Origin: Bradyrhizobium lupini
Lineage (GTDB): Bacteria > Pseudomonadota > Alphaproteobacteria > Rhizobiales > Xanthobacteraceae
NCBI RefSeq assembly: GCF_040939785.1
Contig: NZ_CP162553.1
Span: forward strand, 372,001-436,000
DNA length: 64,000 nt
Direction: 5' to 3'
Shown here: one piece after another, positions 1-8,639 of the stretch
Layout: the number at the start of each line of letters is the position of its first letter
How positions within the stretch are numbered: position 1 is the stretch's first letter
The notes under the pieces: model-generated
What the model was told of the DNA's origin: nothing
Databases searched by the model: none
Seen by the model: the letters and a program-made list of their open reading frames with translations, nothing else
Translations under genes and position numbers: made by a program

Positions 1-597
1 CTCGGCTGGCGTCCGCGTCTCGTCAGGGTGCTGGACCCGATACCGGCGGTGGCGGCATCCGTGCAGAAGCAGTACGATACGCTCTGGTCCGACGACGTCG
101 ATCTGTCCCAGATCCTGTCAATGTCGGGCGACGAGCCGTTCCGCGTCCGCCTGCTGTTCGAAACGCTGCCGCCGGAATGGTTCAAGGGCAAGCACTATCG
201 GCGCCACTATCTGGACGTTGGCTTCGCCGACAGCATCTCCGTGCGCATTGCGCTCAATGACGATTTGAGGATTCGCCTGTTCGTATTTCGTGATGCGCAG
301 CAACCCCGCTTTACGGCACGGGACGGCCAGCGTCTGGGCTTCGTGATGCGCGCCTTGAGATGGTTTCACCGTCAACAATTGCTCAGCCACGGACTGCTCA
401 TCGCCAACGCGCCCCTCACACCCGCTGAACGCCGCGTGTTGCTCGGACTGCTCGCCGGGGACACGGAAAGGCAGATCGCGCAGAAGCTCGAGCAAAGTCC
501 GAACACCACGCATTTCCACGTCAAGTCGATCTACGCCAAGTTCGCCGTGCGCAGTCGCCAGTCCCTCGCCGCGCTGTGGCTCGGCAGGCTGCGATAA
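1..597 (+). CDS. LuxR-type regulator, 5'-truncated by window edge
   Basis: The frame is open from base 1, so the N-terminus lies outside the window; GTG at 28 is only an internal codon. The last ~65 residues form a LuxR/GerE helix-turn-helix: LTPAERRVLLGLLAG, then ERQIAQKLEQSPNTTHFHVK and a closing YAKFAVRSRQSLAAL. The preceding ~130 residues look like a PAS- or GAF-like sensory part without a recognisable phosphoacceptor. Family knowledge: such proteins bind DNA through the C-terminal four-helix domain. The signal sensed cannot be told. No downstream partner follows, because a long non-coding stretch begins after the stop. Confidence 0.75.
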   Translation, partial: LGWRPRLVRVLDPIPAVAASVQKQYDTLWSDDVDLSQILSMSGDEPFRVRLLFETLPPEWFKGKHYRRHYLDVGFADSISVRIALNDDLRIRLFVFRDAQQPRFTARDGQRLGFVMRALRWFHRQQLLSHGLLIANAPLTPAERRVLLGLLAGDTERQIAQKLEQSPNTTHFHVKSIYAKFAVRSRQSLAALWLGRLR

Positions 598-1819
598 CGG
601 CTGAAGCCGCAGGGCTGCCCTGGATGCCCTTCCCTTTCTGGCTCGTCTCGGACCTCGCTGAGATGCAGGAAGATGAATACGACAGCGATCGTTGGTCACG
701 TTGGCGCTCGTAGACTTGCCGAGGACAGCCAATTCTCGATTCGATGCGCACTTTCGGTTAGTCCCGCTGCGCGGATCATGGCTTCCCGAAGGGGCCATGG
801 GGCAGCCTGTTTGCATCGCCTTCGAGGCGGTTAGCCTCGAGCATAAGCCTATTCTGCAACGACAATGTGGGTTGTACGGCTTTGGTGCGCATAGTGCTCT
901 CCGGGTAGGAGGCGGGAGCGCGATACTCTCAGTCACCGATAGATGCCGATGGCGGGGCGGTGATCGGCTGAGTCTACGCCCTATATGTGGGTTAAGCCAC
1001 TGATGCCTTGGACAAGCTGAGCGATTGCGACAAAGAAAGGCAGGACGGGGCTAAAATCAAACCGGGCCACTGAGGTGGGAAACAGGCCAGCGCCCCTATC
1101 GAGGCCGAAATAGGCCGCTCTGAGTTTCGAAATTCCCCCTAAACGAAAACGCCACCAAGCCCAATAATGCTCAGTGGCGCCACGTTGGAACTGGAAACCG
1201 CAATCCTCCAGTAGACATTGGTCGGACCGCCGGCGTTTAGGTTCAACGCGGCCTCATTGTTGCTCGGGTTTGCAATGGAAAGCGGCCTTCTTGGCAGGCG
1301 CAGCTTCGATTAATTCAGTTATGCCATCGAGCGTAATTCGGTCGGTGATACGTGATGCTATGTACTTGTACCGCGCAATGCGCTGGTCGATCTCGTCACA
1401 TTTCTCACACATAGCTCACCGCGATTGTCAAAGGCGGGAGCGTGCAGGACTCTCTGTCACCGATAAAAGCCAAGGACCGGGCGGCGATCACGAGACTCTA
1501 AACCAGATACTCAGTTCCAGATACAGGAACGAATTTGGGCCACTTCTTAATCAACTTGGGCCGGTAGCGTGGGAAACCGGCTCAACGAAGCAATCTTAGA
1601 AGTGATCGCCAGCTCGGAATTTGCAGGTCATGGTCCGCCTTGGGTCACCTGACGAGATCGCCGTCCGGGTCTAGAATGCAGACCTCCGGACATCCTGCCG
1701 TGGCAGGCCGCGCTGTCGCCGCGCTTCACGCAGGAGCGCCGAGGGCGAGAACACTGAAGGGATGGAGTAATGCTTGCGGTCGAGTATTGGCGGGGTCAGC
1801 ATGGAAGGGATCGGGTTTC
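598..1819. other. 1.2 kb stretch without a convincing gene; holds a diverged direct repeat
   Basis: Open frames here (692-1003, 1174-1599) have compositions unlike real proteins and no ribosome site. One structure is visible: about 55 bases at 912-966 and 1433-1490 resemble each other (both begin ggcgggagcg, share gtcaccgata and end in a cgg-rich gatc), roughly three-quarters identical by eye. They may be remnants of a lost gene or of a dispersed repeat. Nothing else is recognised. Confidence 0.4.
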
Positions 1820-2443
1820 ATGACGATTTCAGGCCGGGCGGCCCATTGGGAGAACGTATACGAGAGCAAGGGCGAACGCGAGTTAAGCTGGTTCCAGGAG
1901 AGCCCGTCGCCTTCGCTCGAATTGATCGCACTGGCCGCCGCAGAGCTTACCTCACCGATTGTTGACATCGGCGGTGGGGCGGCTCGGCTGGTCGATGCGC
2001 TGCTGGCGGCTGGATATGCAGATCTGACCGTCCTTGATCTGTCCGACGCGGCGCTCGCGGCCTCGCGTGCACGGCTCGGTGCCGCTGGCGACGCCGTGCA
2101 TTGGACCGTCGCCGATGTGACGACATGGCAGCCAGCGCGCCATTATGACATCTGGCACGACCGTGCAGCGTTCCATTTTCTCACCGCGCCGGAAGAACAA
2201 GCGGCTTATGTCGCGTGCGTCCGAAGAACCGTAAAAATTGGCGGTCATGTCATCATCGGCACATTCGCAATCGATGGTCCGGAGAAATGCAGCGGCTTGC
2301 CCGTGACACGTCACACCGCTGACAGCATCACCGCACTGCTCGGCGCCGGCTTCACATTGACAGATCATCGGCGTCATAAGCACGCGACGCCGTGGCAATC
2401 GGTACAGAATTTCCAGTTCAGCAGCTTCATCAGATCATGCTGA
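1820..2443 (+). CDS. Class I SAM-dependent methyltransferase
   Basis: A 207-residue protein. The start ATG at 1820 is chosen because ggaaggga lies 9 bases upstream and because the sequence then begins MTISGRAAHWENVYESKGE, typical of this small methyltransferase family; the longer open frame from 1640 has no ribosome site. Motif I is VDIGGGAARLVDALL (about residues 49-63), followed by LTVLDLSDAAL with the acidic residue that holds the SAM ribose. DIWHDRAAFHFL matches motif IV. Family knowledge: transfers methyl to small molecules; the substrate is not predictable. Convergent with the broken MAPEG gene. Confidence 0.8.
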   Translation: MTISGRAAHWENVYESKGERELSWFQESPSPSLELIALAAAELTSPIVDIGGGAARLVDALLAAGYADLTVLDLSDAALAASRARLGAAGDAVHWTVADVTTWQPARHYDIWHDRAAFHFLTAPEEQAAYVACVRRTVKIGGHVIIGTFAIDGPEKCSGLPVTRHTADSITALLGAGFTLTDHRRHKHATPWQSVQNFQFSSFIRSC

Positions 2444-2525
2444 ATTTCACGCTGCAGCCCACGTCTGCAGGGCCACAACTTGCGAATTGCACAGATCGCT
2501 CGCTTCGGGCCAAAAGCCGCTGTCG

Positions 2526-2958
2526 TCAGGCGGCCAGCGTTGATACCCTAGTGGATGGCTGCCAGGGCGTTACGACAATGAGGATGACCGTTACGAGGGC
2601 ACCTGAAACATAGAGAATGGTTCTGACGCTGCCGCCTTTGGCCGCGTTACCCACGCGCAAATAGACCGCAACGTGGATCAGACGAATTGCGACATAGACC
2701 CATACAACCGTTGCAAGCGTGACGGGTCTTACCCCTGCCAACGTAGCCAGGACTCGGGACGACAAAAGGCGGCAGCGCCTCCACTGCGTTCATGTGGACG
2801 CGATCGATCCGGTACAGCAGGTTATCGTCATCCAACGGCAAGACAGGTCCGGAGAGTGCCCCGGCCCTGCCTTTGGAGAATCCTGAATAGACCGCCAGCA
2901 AAATTGACAGGAGGCAAAGGGCAAGCACCCCGACAATGCTAAGCCAGTAGGCTGTCAT
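2526..2958 (-). pseudogene. MAPEG family membrane protein, frameshifted
   Basis: Two frames together make one 143-residue MAPEG protein. The first runs from ATG at 2958 (GGAGGT six bases upstream) through MTAYWLSIVGVLALCLLS and RIDRVHMNAVEALPPF; the second resumes with VLATLAGVRPVTLATVVW and two more hydrophobic segments. The break is near 2755-2765 at a run of three C on the coding strand, and one extra base explains it. Family knowledge: MAPEG proteins are four-helix membrane enzymes of eicosanoid and glutathione metabolism. It lies 45 bases after the frameshifted SRPBCC gene, probably in one transcript. A sequencing indel is possible. Confidence 0.75.
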
Positions 2959-3003
2959 AAGGACCTCCGCAAATGCGATCACGTCGCATAGGTTACGCGG
3001 ATA

Positions 3004-3487
3004 TCATGCCTCGCGGGCTATCCGCTCGGCGAACCGTTTCAGGTAGAGCGGCCAACCCTGATCGCCTTCAACGCCTTCGCTCACGCCTTCCCAACCTTGG
3101 CCATGACGTTCGAGGTGACGGTGCTCAAGTTCCAATCGAGTCCGGCTTGGCGTCTCGGCAATGAACCGCACCTCCCATTCACTGGTCTTGTCTGGATCGG
3201 TTTCGATTTGCCAGCGCGGGCTGATGTCCCAGCTTAGAAGCACGCGATTCGGCGGCTCAAAAGCCAACACACGCGCAGCGGCATTCGCTGCCGTCGACAC
3301 CTCGATCATAGATGTGACCGCCGACCCGGGGCTCGAACACGGTCTCTGCGATGGGCACGGAGAGCAGATTGTGCTCGCGTGGTTTGAAGCTGCCGAAGTC
3401 TTCCGTAAAGACCTTAAACGCGCGCTCGATAGGCGCCTCAACCACGATCGATTGTTTGATGGGTGCCGCCGATACACGGATGCTCAT
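3004..3487 (-). pseudogene. SRPBCC (AHSA1-like) protein, frameshifted
   Basis: The first frame (MSIRVSAAPIKQSIVVEAPI to GVDGSECRC) and a second frame (ARVLAFEPPNRVLLSWDISP to the end, FAERIAREA) join into a typical 160-residue START-like protein. The break is near 3271-3278, where about two bases seem lost after the codons for SECR; related proteins usually read WARV there. Its ATG overlaps the restored ArsR stop (ATGA), which suggests translational coupling. Family knowledge: ArsR-linked AHSA1 proteins are common in rhizobia, and their ligand is usually unknown. With both neighbours also frameshifted, the cassette is probably inactive if the sequence is right. Confidence 0.8.
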
Positions 3488-3800
3488 TTCTGGTCCTCCA
3501 CTGATTTTTCTACGGCCACTTTGTACGCAGCCAGTGTGCTGCTCCAGAACCGGTCAAGCCAGGCGCGCATCTGGCTGAGCCCCGCTGGATCGATGTGATA
3601 AATGTTGCTGGCTCCCTTCGGCTCGGCACGAACCAAATGAGATCGCGCAGCACCTTCAGATCCTGAGAGACGGCTGACTGGGAGACAGTCAGTTCACGGG
3701 TGAGTTCAACGACAGTGCGCGGCCGCGCGCCCAGCAATGCGAATATTCGTCTGCGGGTCGAATTGCCCAGAGCGGCCAGTTGCACGCTGTCTTTAGCCAT
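3484..3800 (-). pseudogene. ArsR-family repressor, frameshifted after the HTH
   Basis: The start ATG at 3800 gives MAKDSVQLAALGNSTRRRIF; the GTG at 3848 is rejected because it lies inside the palindromic operator. The winged helix (VVELTRELTVSQSAVSQDLK) is intact, but after VLRD the frame breaks near 3640. The other frame continues LVRAEPKGASNIYHIDPAGL and ends EKSVEDQK at a TGA overlapping the SRPBCC ATG. One deleted base explains it; the restored length is 105 residues, normal for the family. Family knowledge: these SdpR-type repressors autoregulate with a downstream AHSA1 gene. The truncated product would keep DNA-recognition helices but lose the dimerising C-terminus. Confidence 0.8.
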
Positions 3801-3836
3801 GCTTCGCCGAAGGGTTGCCGTTACGGTAGCGGATCT

Positions 3837-3875
3837 ATCATTAGCCACAACTAATGATAAGCATAAACTAATGAT
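3837..3875 (-). promoter_or_regulatory. Candidate ArsR operator (inverted repeat plus extra half-site)
   Basis: atcattag (3837-3844) and ctaatgat (3851-3858) are perfect inverted 8-base arms separated by 6 bases. A third half-site ctaatgat lies at 3868-3875, 17 bases on. The element is 37 bases upstream of the ArsR ATG at 3800 and is AT-rich against a GC-rich background. That is the expected place for an autoregulatory site of this family; binding itself is inferred. Confidence 0.65.
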
Positions 3876-3910
3876 CTCGTCAAACGTGCTGATATTGGGC
3901 CAGACGTCAG

Positions 3911-4131
3911 CTTGGGCTCACTTGCCGACCTCGCCGCGGTCGCACGTCAGGCCTGCGTTACCCTCTCGGCAGACATCCGAGATCTCTGAGTAACCGTTCT
4001 GGGCCCGCCTCATCAGCTTGAGCGATGCCGCCAATCGCAGGCTGCGCTTCCCAGCGAGTGCGATGCCTTCGAGCTCGCCGCGAGATAGTAGAAGAACGCA
4101 TCGCCGCCAAGGATGCGGCCGTCCATCGCGC
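3911..4131 (-). pseudogene. Remnant of a GrlR-like gene, duplicate of the 10.2-10.6 kb locus
   Basis: This stretch matches 10220-10581 almost base for base in blocks, including the 3' flank (cacttgccgac, gtcaggcctg, tgagtaaccg), but lacks about 137 bases that the intact copy has between ~10391 and ~10527. The surviving code reads DGRILGGDAFFYYL, then joins directly to the frame-shifted tail that in the intact copy spells GIALAGKRSLRLAASLKLM. It cannot make a functional protein. It lies just after the end of the alpha/beta hydrolase gene and probably reflects an old local segmental duplication. Confidence 0.75.
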
Positions 4132-4145
4132 TCATAGATCGGCTG

Positions 4146-5129
4146 CTAACGGCTCTCGCCCTGGCGAACGAGAGTCTCTCGAAAGAAATTGATGATGCTG
4201 GCGTTGAACTCGCGATGGAATGCCGTCCTGTCGAAACCCGGCGGGTCAGTACAGAAGCGAGGAAGCTTCTCCGCGAACTCTGCCGTGCATGGCGACAGGA
4301 AAGCAAAATGACCGGCAGGCACCACGCGCACTTCCTTTTTGCCGGGCAGCGACTGAGCAACGAGCGCTGAGTTTTTCGGGTCTACGCCTGCGCCGCCAAA
4401 CTCTGATCGCCAGATCAGCAGCGGGATTGTGATGTCTGCCAAGCGGTCGGCGGGAAAGGCGAAGTTAATTGCCGTATCGGCGAGCACTGCGGCTCGGATA
4501 CGAGGTTCGTGAGGCAAGCTGCTGGGTATGTCGCCGCTACGGAGTTGCTCGCATGCCCGCGTTCGGTTCGCGTCCGAGCAGTAGAGCGCAAATCTCCGGA
4601 GATCGGGATTGCCGCCCGCCAACACCAATCCGGTATAGGCGCCGAGCGAAAACCCAAAGAAGCCGATCCTGGAGGAATCAATCGCAGCCCGGTCTTTCCA
4701 GTCATTCAAGATGAAATCAAGCAATCGGATAATGCTGGCGGGCCGGGTTGCCAGAATGGAAAGGCTGTCTCGTTGCGAGGAATCGTTTCCATTGTCACCC
4801 GGAAGGTTGATCGAGGCGACGACAAATCCAGCGTTTGCCAGGGCCTGCACCGTGTCATCGTGTTGTCCGAACCAACCGCCGCGTCCGTGCGAGACGATCA
4901 CGAGTGGCAAGTTCGTTCCTGTGACGGGACAGTCCTTCGTACCTTCAATCGATTCAATGAATTGGACAGTGAGTTTGCCGAGGGGCACTCGTTGCGCCGC
5001 TGCTGCGCAAGGGTACCATATAGCGCCAGCCAGATTTGGATCGGTATCCAGAAGCTGAACACCGGCAGCTTGCACAGGCGACATCAAGCAGCCGAGTACG
5101 GCAGCACAGATCCAATACAGTTTGGCCAT
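4146..5129 (-). CDS. Secreted alpha/beta hydrolase (dienelactone-hydrolase-like)
   Basis: The 327-residue protein starts at ATG 5129, with GGGGG eight bases upstream, and begins MAKLYWICAAVLGCLMSPVQAA, a signal peptide with an AQA-like cleavage site. The hydrolase core shows LPLVIVSHGRGGWFGQHDD (oxyanion region) and the nucleophile elbow GFFGFSLGAYTG with Ser in GxSxG. A late PAGHFAFLSPC supplies the probable catalytic His. Four or more Cys suggest disulfides, fitting a periplasmic location. Family knowledge: related proteins act on lipids, polyesters or platelet-activating-factor-like esters; the substrate is unknown. An earlier ATG at 5186 would bury the signal peptide and is rejected. Confidence 0.75.
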   Translation of the reverse strand: MAKLYWICAAVLGCLMSPVQAAGVQLLDTDPNLAGAIWYPCAAAAQRVPLGKLTVQFIESIEGTKDCPVTGTNLPLVIVSHGRGGWFGQHDDTVQALANAGFVVASINLPGDNGNDSSQRDSLSILATRPASIIRLLDFILNDWKDRAAIDSSRIGFFGFSLGAYTGLVLAGGNPDLRRFALYCSDANRTRACEQLRSGDIPSSLPHEPRIRAAVLADTAINFAFPADRLADITIPLLIWRSEFGGAGVDPKNSALVAQSLPGKKEVRVVPAGHFAFLSPCTAEFAEKLPRFCTDPPGFDRTAFHREFNASIINFFRETLVRQGESR

Positions 5130-5452
5130 CAGTGCCCCCATTCGCCAGCGAACTCTCGGATCAAACTTGGCCGAACTGTGCCGCATTGACTGCCGCTACC
5201 AGCCTCGCGCAGCTTGCACGTCGGTCCGCCTCCCGCTGATCCGCAAGCAAGCAAGATGAAAAGACCAATAAAACGCAGGGAAACGCGCCCATCGCAGCCC
5301 CGAACAACATGTGCGCAGCGTAGGTAGAGCTTGCCAAAAGGCAAGCTTCGGCTCTGTGACGTTGTTCACAATTATAATCTGGCTGGTCGTCCGAACGTCT
5401 GCAACGGGTTACAAGCCGACATCGCCGCGAGTCGCAGGGTTAGATACAGGCC
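5130..5452. other. Intergenic, nothing recognised
   Basis: About 320 bases between the starts or ends of minus-strand genes. It should contain the promoter of the alpha/beta hydrolase on the minus strand, but no clear -35/-10 pair, terminator or repeat was found. Open frames overlapping it are low-complexity shadows. Confidence 0.4.
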
Positions 5453-5791
5453 CTAACGTTTGCTGGCAAACAGCTTGCGCTGCGCAAGATTAACGTAAGA
5501 ATCGGGCCAATCGACCTCTCTCTTAGATTCCGGAAGAGATTGCCTCCGGTCGGCATACTCGAAGTACAGCGTCCCGTGGACACCTTGCGCATCGCGCTTC
5601 AAAATGGGGCGCTCCCATACGGGCGACAATATTCGCAAAGCCTGCTCTTCCCCAGCGCGTTCGGTAAAGTCCTCAATCAACTCCATGTCTTGGCCCGGGC
5701 CGGGAAAGATAGCAGCGAACTCATCATCGGTCGCTTGAAACAAGCTGAACGTCGCGTTGACCGCGCGATCTATAATCTGAATGTTCTTCAA
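5453..5791 (-). CDS. Conserved hypothetical protein, 112 aa
   Basis: Starts at TTG 5791 with a strong ribosome site (GGGAGGAGAGC directly before it), and reads MKNIQIIDRAVNATFSLFQA. It is acidic in the middle (FPGPGQDMELIEDFTERAGE) and ends LAQRKLFASKR. No signal peptide or membrane segment is present, so it is probably cytoplasmic. I know similar small proteins as uncharacterised in Bradyrhizobium and relatives, with the pattern ATDDEF, WERPI and KRDxxGxHGTL. The function is unknown. It is divergent from the DUF418 gene, whose start is about 120 bases away. Confidence 0.7.
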   Translation of the reverse strand: MKNIQIIDRAVNATFSLFQATDDEFAAIFPGPGQDMELIEDFTERAGEEQALRILSPVWERPILKRDAQGVHGTLYFEYADRRQSLPESKREVDWPDSYVNLAQRKLFASKR

Positions 5792-5911
5792 GCTCTCCTC
5801 CCGGAATCCACGACCATAGGCTCTCTAGTACCGATGCACCGAAGTCCGCTGCAGGCCAATACCAGAACTGAACTGGCCCAATCTCCTGCCCCAACCTATA
5901 GTGCTCGTGCA

Positions 5912-7117
5912 ATGGTCGCCATAAGCTGTGAGAGCCGCTCCGGCCCTGTAAACCCAAGGCAGCGCATCGAAACTATCGATGTGCTTCGCGGCCTGGCGTT
6001 GCTCGGCGTCCTTGCTATTAACGTCGTCACTGAATTCCGCGTCTCAATCTTCGAGCAGTTCTTACCCGCCGGGCGACCGGCACCTCCGTTTGACCGCGCG
6101 GTCGAGACAGTCTTGATGCTCGCGGTCGATATGAAGGCATTTGCCCTGTTCTCACTGTTATTCGGAGTTGGACTTGCCATTCAATATGAGCACCTCTCGA
6201 CCAACCCGCATCGCGCGCTTCTGTTGTTTCGCCGTCTGATCGCCTTGCTGATGTTTGGACTGATTCACCTTTTCCTGATCTGGAATGGTGACATTCTTAC
6301 CGAATATGCGATCGCAGGGTTAGTCGTCCTACCATTCCTGTTTGGCCCCCGCTGGCTGCTTTCATGCGGCGCGGCGACATTCCTGGCGCTGTATTTGGCC
6401 ATGCAGGTGTGGTCCCCTCCTGGATTGTTTCCCAGCTTGGCTTCGTTGCAACGCCATGTGCTTGAAGCCAATCAGGTCTATGCAGGGGGCAGCTTCGGGC
6501 AGGTGCTGGCGTTCCGGGTCAGCGAAATCCCAGTGATCGTTCCTCTCCACATCTACGTATTCCCGCGGACGATAGGGCTATTTTTGATTGGTGCCCTCGT
6601 CTGGCGCAGCAATGCCTTGAGGAAGCGAGATCGTCCACTCCTGTTCTTGACAGCAATCAGCTGTACTGGGCTAGGCGCAGTCTTGATCCTCCTAAGAGTA
6701 AGCGGCGTCGTAGCGGGCGTCGGTCTCGGCGCACTGGCCACTCCCACCGGCACGATCCTGCTGGCTTTCGGCTACGGTGCAATGATCATCGCCGTCGCCG
6801 ATCTGGCGAACGGCAAGCGATTGCTGGGCTGGGCTGCGCCGCTAGGGCGCATGGCATTCACGAATTACCTCGCTCAGTCCATGATCTTTGGCTGGATTTT
6901 CTACGGATACGGCCTCGGGCTATTTGGGCAGCTCGGGGCGGCCGAAGCACTGGCTATCGGGCTTTTCGTCTACGTCTGCCAGGTATTTGTCAGCGGTTGG
7001 TGGTTAGACCGGTACAGGTACGGCCCGGTCGAATGGTTATGGCGGACACTGATGTACGGCATACTGCAGCCGATGTCTCATGATCGTCTGACCAGCTCGA
7101 GCAAGCGCCCAGCCTAG
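5912..7117 (+). CDS. DUF418 (YeiB-like) multi-pass membrane protein
   Basis: A 401-residue integral membrane protein. The start ATG at 5912 is chosen because the preceding 120 codons of the open frame have no membrane or family character and overlap the opposite gene. The family signature RIETIDVLRGLALLGVLAIN sits near the N-terminus; about ten hydrophobic helices follow, with FALFSLLFGVGLAIQYE and the DUF418-type C-terminal stretch GRMAFTNYLAQSMIFGWIFY and GPVEWLWRTLMYG. Family knowledge: related to acyltransferase-3 membrane folds; role unknown. No operon partner is evident. Confidence 0.85.
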   Translation: MVAISCESRSGPVNPRQRIETIDVLRGLALLGVLAINVVTEFRVSIFEQFLPAGRPAPPFDRAVETVLMLAVDMKAFALFSLLFGVGLAIQYEHLSTNPHRALLLFRRLIALLMFGLIHLFLIWNGDILTEYAIAGLVVLPFLFGPRWLLSCGAATFLALYLAMQVWSPPGLFPSLASLQRHVLEANQVYAGGSFGQVLAFRVSEIPVIVPLHIYVFPRTIGLFLIGALVWRSNALRKRDRPLLFLTAISCTGLGAVLILLRVSGVVAGVGLGALATPTGTILLAFGYGAMIIAVADLANGKRLLGWAAPLGRMAFTNYLAQSMIFGWIFYGYGLGLFGQLGAAEALAIGLFVYVCQVFVSGWWLDRYRYGPVEWLWRTLMYGILQPMSHDRLTSSSKRPA

Positions 7118-7527
7118 GTCTGCCAGGGGTCAAAGGCTGCCCTCTTCAGCCAGCATAACCTTGGTCGGGTCACTTGCACGAAGCGGACATCGCCGCGCTC
7201 TGGGCTGAGGTCAGCCACGGGCCAGAAGCGGGCATCGCCAAATGAGCCCCCGCTCAAGCCTCATCGTGCAAGGATGGATGAAGTTCACTCCCCTCAGGAC
7301 GGTGCATCGCTCGGAGGTCGACGACCGGATGGCATTCGGCTTTGAACTTTAGGAGCTGATGCTTGGAGGAGTTCGATGGAGCGCTTGATTAGCGCGACCA
7401 TCGCGGCAGGACTGATAAGTGCAAAAGTGCTCAAAAGTTCCCGTGCAAACCGGCGGATCATCCACTCCCTCGGGGGCCGCGCGGCTAGGCCAGCGGTCCG
7501 CTAAGGGCCATGCCGTCAGCGGACGTA
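7118..7527. other. 410-base gap with one possible tiny ORF
   Basis: Between the convergent DUF418 gene and the methyltransferase there is no recognisable family. A 42-codon frame at 7376-7504 with a strong ribosome site is listed separately. The block around 7165-7195 (cacttgca...gacatcgccgcgctc) loosely resembles the 3' flank repeated at 3920 and 10230; the match is too weak to claim homology. Confidence 0.35.
7376..7504 (+). CDS. Possible 42-aa small protein
   Basis: ATG at 7376 is preceded by ggaggag (7365-7371) at ideal spacing, and the frame reads MERLISATIAAGLISAKVLK followed by a basic tail rich in Arg. The first 20 residues could form an amphipathic or weak membrane helix. No homologue is recognised. 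The good ribosome site is the only real support; it could be chance. Confidence 0.3.
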   Translation: MERLISATIAAGLISAKVLKSSRANRRIIHSLGGRAARPAVR

Positions 7528-8346
7528 TCAAGCAGTTGCGGTGAGTAGGTGAGCCGCTATCGGGAACGATAACCCGCTACTACCCACGTATTTTCCCAAC
7601 TCCAACTTGGTATCTTCGGCCAGGTGTTCGCGAGCCACCTCGCTTGCTTGCGATACATGACTGGCCAGTGGCGAACCCGCAACATAGCTAGGTACAAATC
7701 GTTCGACGGATGGAAATTCGATGGCACCGACCCTCCGTTGAACCGTGATATCCTGAAAGTTCGCAGCAGCGACAAGTCGGCTCAGCTCATCGGCATCGGC
7801 GAGTCCAAATGGAGCTCGCATGATTGTGGCCGCCGCTGGACCGATGTGGCGCTCCAGTATTTTGGCTAAAGATTCAAACCCGGGACTTTGATCGATGCCG
7901 CACCACACCATGAGGGCGAGCCTTCCCCTTGAAGATAGAACTCTGCGCATTTCGCGCAAAGCAGCTGGTCTGTCGGCGAAGAACTGGAGGCCGAGTTGGC
8001 AGTACGCAATATCAAACGCGCTGTCAGCGGACGGCAGTTTGTCTGCACTGGCCTCCTGCCATTGAACCGAGGCAGCGTCATCGGCCATCCCGAGCGATCG
8101 TGCCACGTTCAACATGCCAGGATTGAGATCGATGCCCGTCACGATCCCGGTAGGGCCCACCTTCACCGCCGCGAGGCGCGCCACTATTCCAGTGCCGCAA
8201 GCAATATCGACTACGCGTTCGCCCAGCTTCGGCCGAGCGAGGTCTATCAGGACGGGGGCCCATGGCCCAAACACAGCCGGGACCAACTCCCGTTCGTACA
8301 CTTCGGGCGCACTACCAGCGACCTGCCACTGACCTTGCTGCTCCAT
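7528..8346 (-). CDS. Class I SAM methyltransferase (UbiE/Methyltransf_11 type)
   Basis: A 272-residue protein starting MEQQGQWQVAGSAPEVYERE, a beginning typical of the UbiE-like small-molecule methyltransferases found in actinobacteria and rhizobia. Motif I is VVDIACGTGIVARLAA (about residues 45-60) with the acidic ribose-binding residue in VTGIDLNPGML. Motif II is FDIAYCQLGLQFF, then the post-motif ALREMRRVLSSRGRLALMVW. The substrate-binding C-terminal half begins with FESLAKILERHIGP. Family knowledge: methylates quinones, lipids or secondary metabolites; the target here is unknown. It is convergent with the DUF418 gene and has no operon partner. Confidence 0.85.
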   Translation of the reverse strand: MEQQGQWQVAGSAPEVYERELVPAVFGPWAPVLIDLARPKLGERVVDIACGTGIVARLAAVKVGPTGIVTGIDLNPGMLNVARSLGMADDAASVQWQEASADKLPSADSAFDIAYCQLGLQFFADRPAALREMRRVLSSRGRLALMVWCGIDQSPGFESLAKILERHIGPAAATIMRAPFGLADADELSRLVAAANFQDITVQRRVGAIEFPSVERFVPSYVAGSPLASHVSQASEVAREHLAEDTKLELGKYVGSSGLSFPIAAHLLTATA

Positions 8347-8414
8347 CAGATGATGCCAAAAGGACGTTCGCTCCTGCGCTTATAGCTCAACACAGCGATG
8401 TCCGCCACGGGTGG

Positions 8415-8615
8415 TCAAAAGCGCGTCCGCTCCCTCAGCGAAGTGCAGGCTCTTTTCGAGCTTGACGGCGAAATAGTTGCGAGGGGCGGCGGTGCAATCA
8501 CAGCCCGATGGCATCGCTCCGCATCTTCGATCTGAAGTCGAAGATTTTCCAGTTCTGAGAGCCGGCAATAGAGGTCGTTGAGCCGAGAGGCCAGCTCAGC
8601 TTGAAAGTCCTGCAT
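8415..8615 (-). CDS. Possible small hypothetical protein (coiled-coil start)
   Basis: From ATG 8615 the frame reads MQDFQAELASRLNDLYCRLS ELENLRLQ, a plausible amphipathic helix, then degenerates after about 40 residues into a Ser/Pro/Arg-rich tail with no family character. It may be a real short protein or a broken one, with a frameshift after the helix. No partner or regulatory signal is visible. Confidence is low. Confidence 0.3.
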   Translation of the reverse strand: MQDFQAELASRLNDLYCRLSELENLRLQIEDAERCHRAVIAPPPLATISPSSSKRACTSLRERTRF

Positions 8616-8639
8616 GATCGCCCCCATTACTCAAATTCG

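Noticed and set aside
118..936. 272-aa minus frame over the LuxR gene
   Set aside because: Antisense shadow; the plus-strand HTH is clearly real and the minus product has no domain.
1174..1599. 141-aa open frame in the first gap
   Set aside because: No ribosome site, composition rich in Arg, Ser and Trp without hydrophobic pattern, and no family resemblance; typical chance frame in GC-rich DNA.
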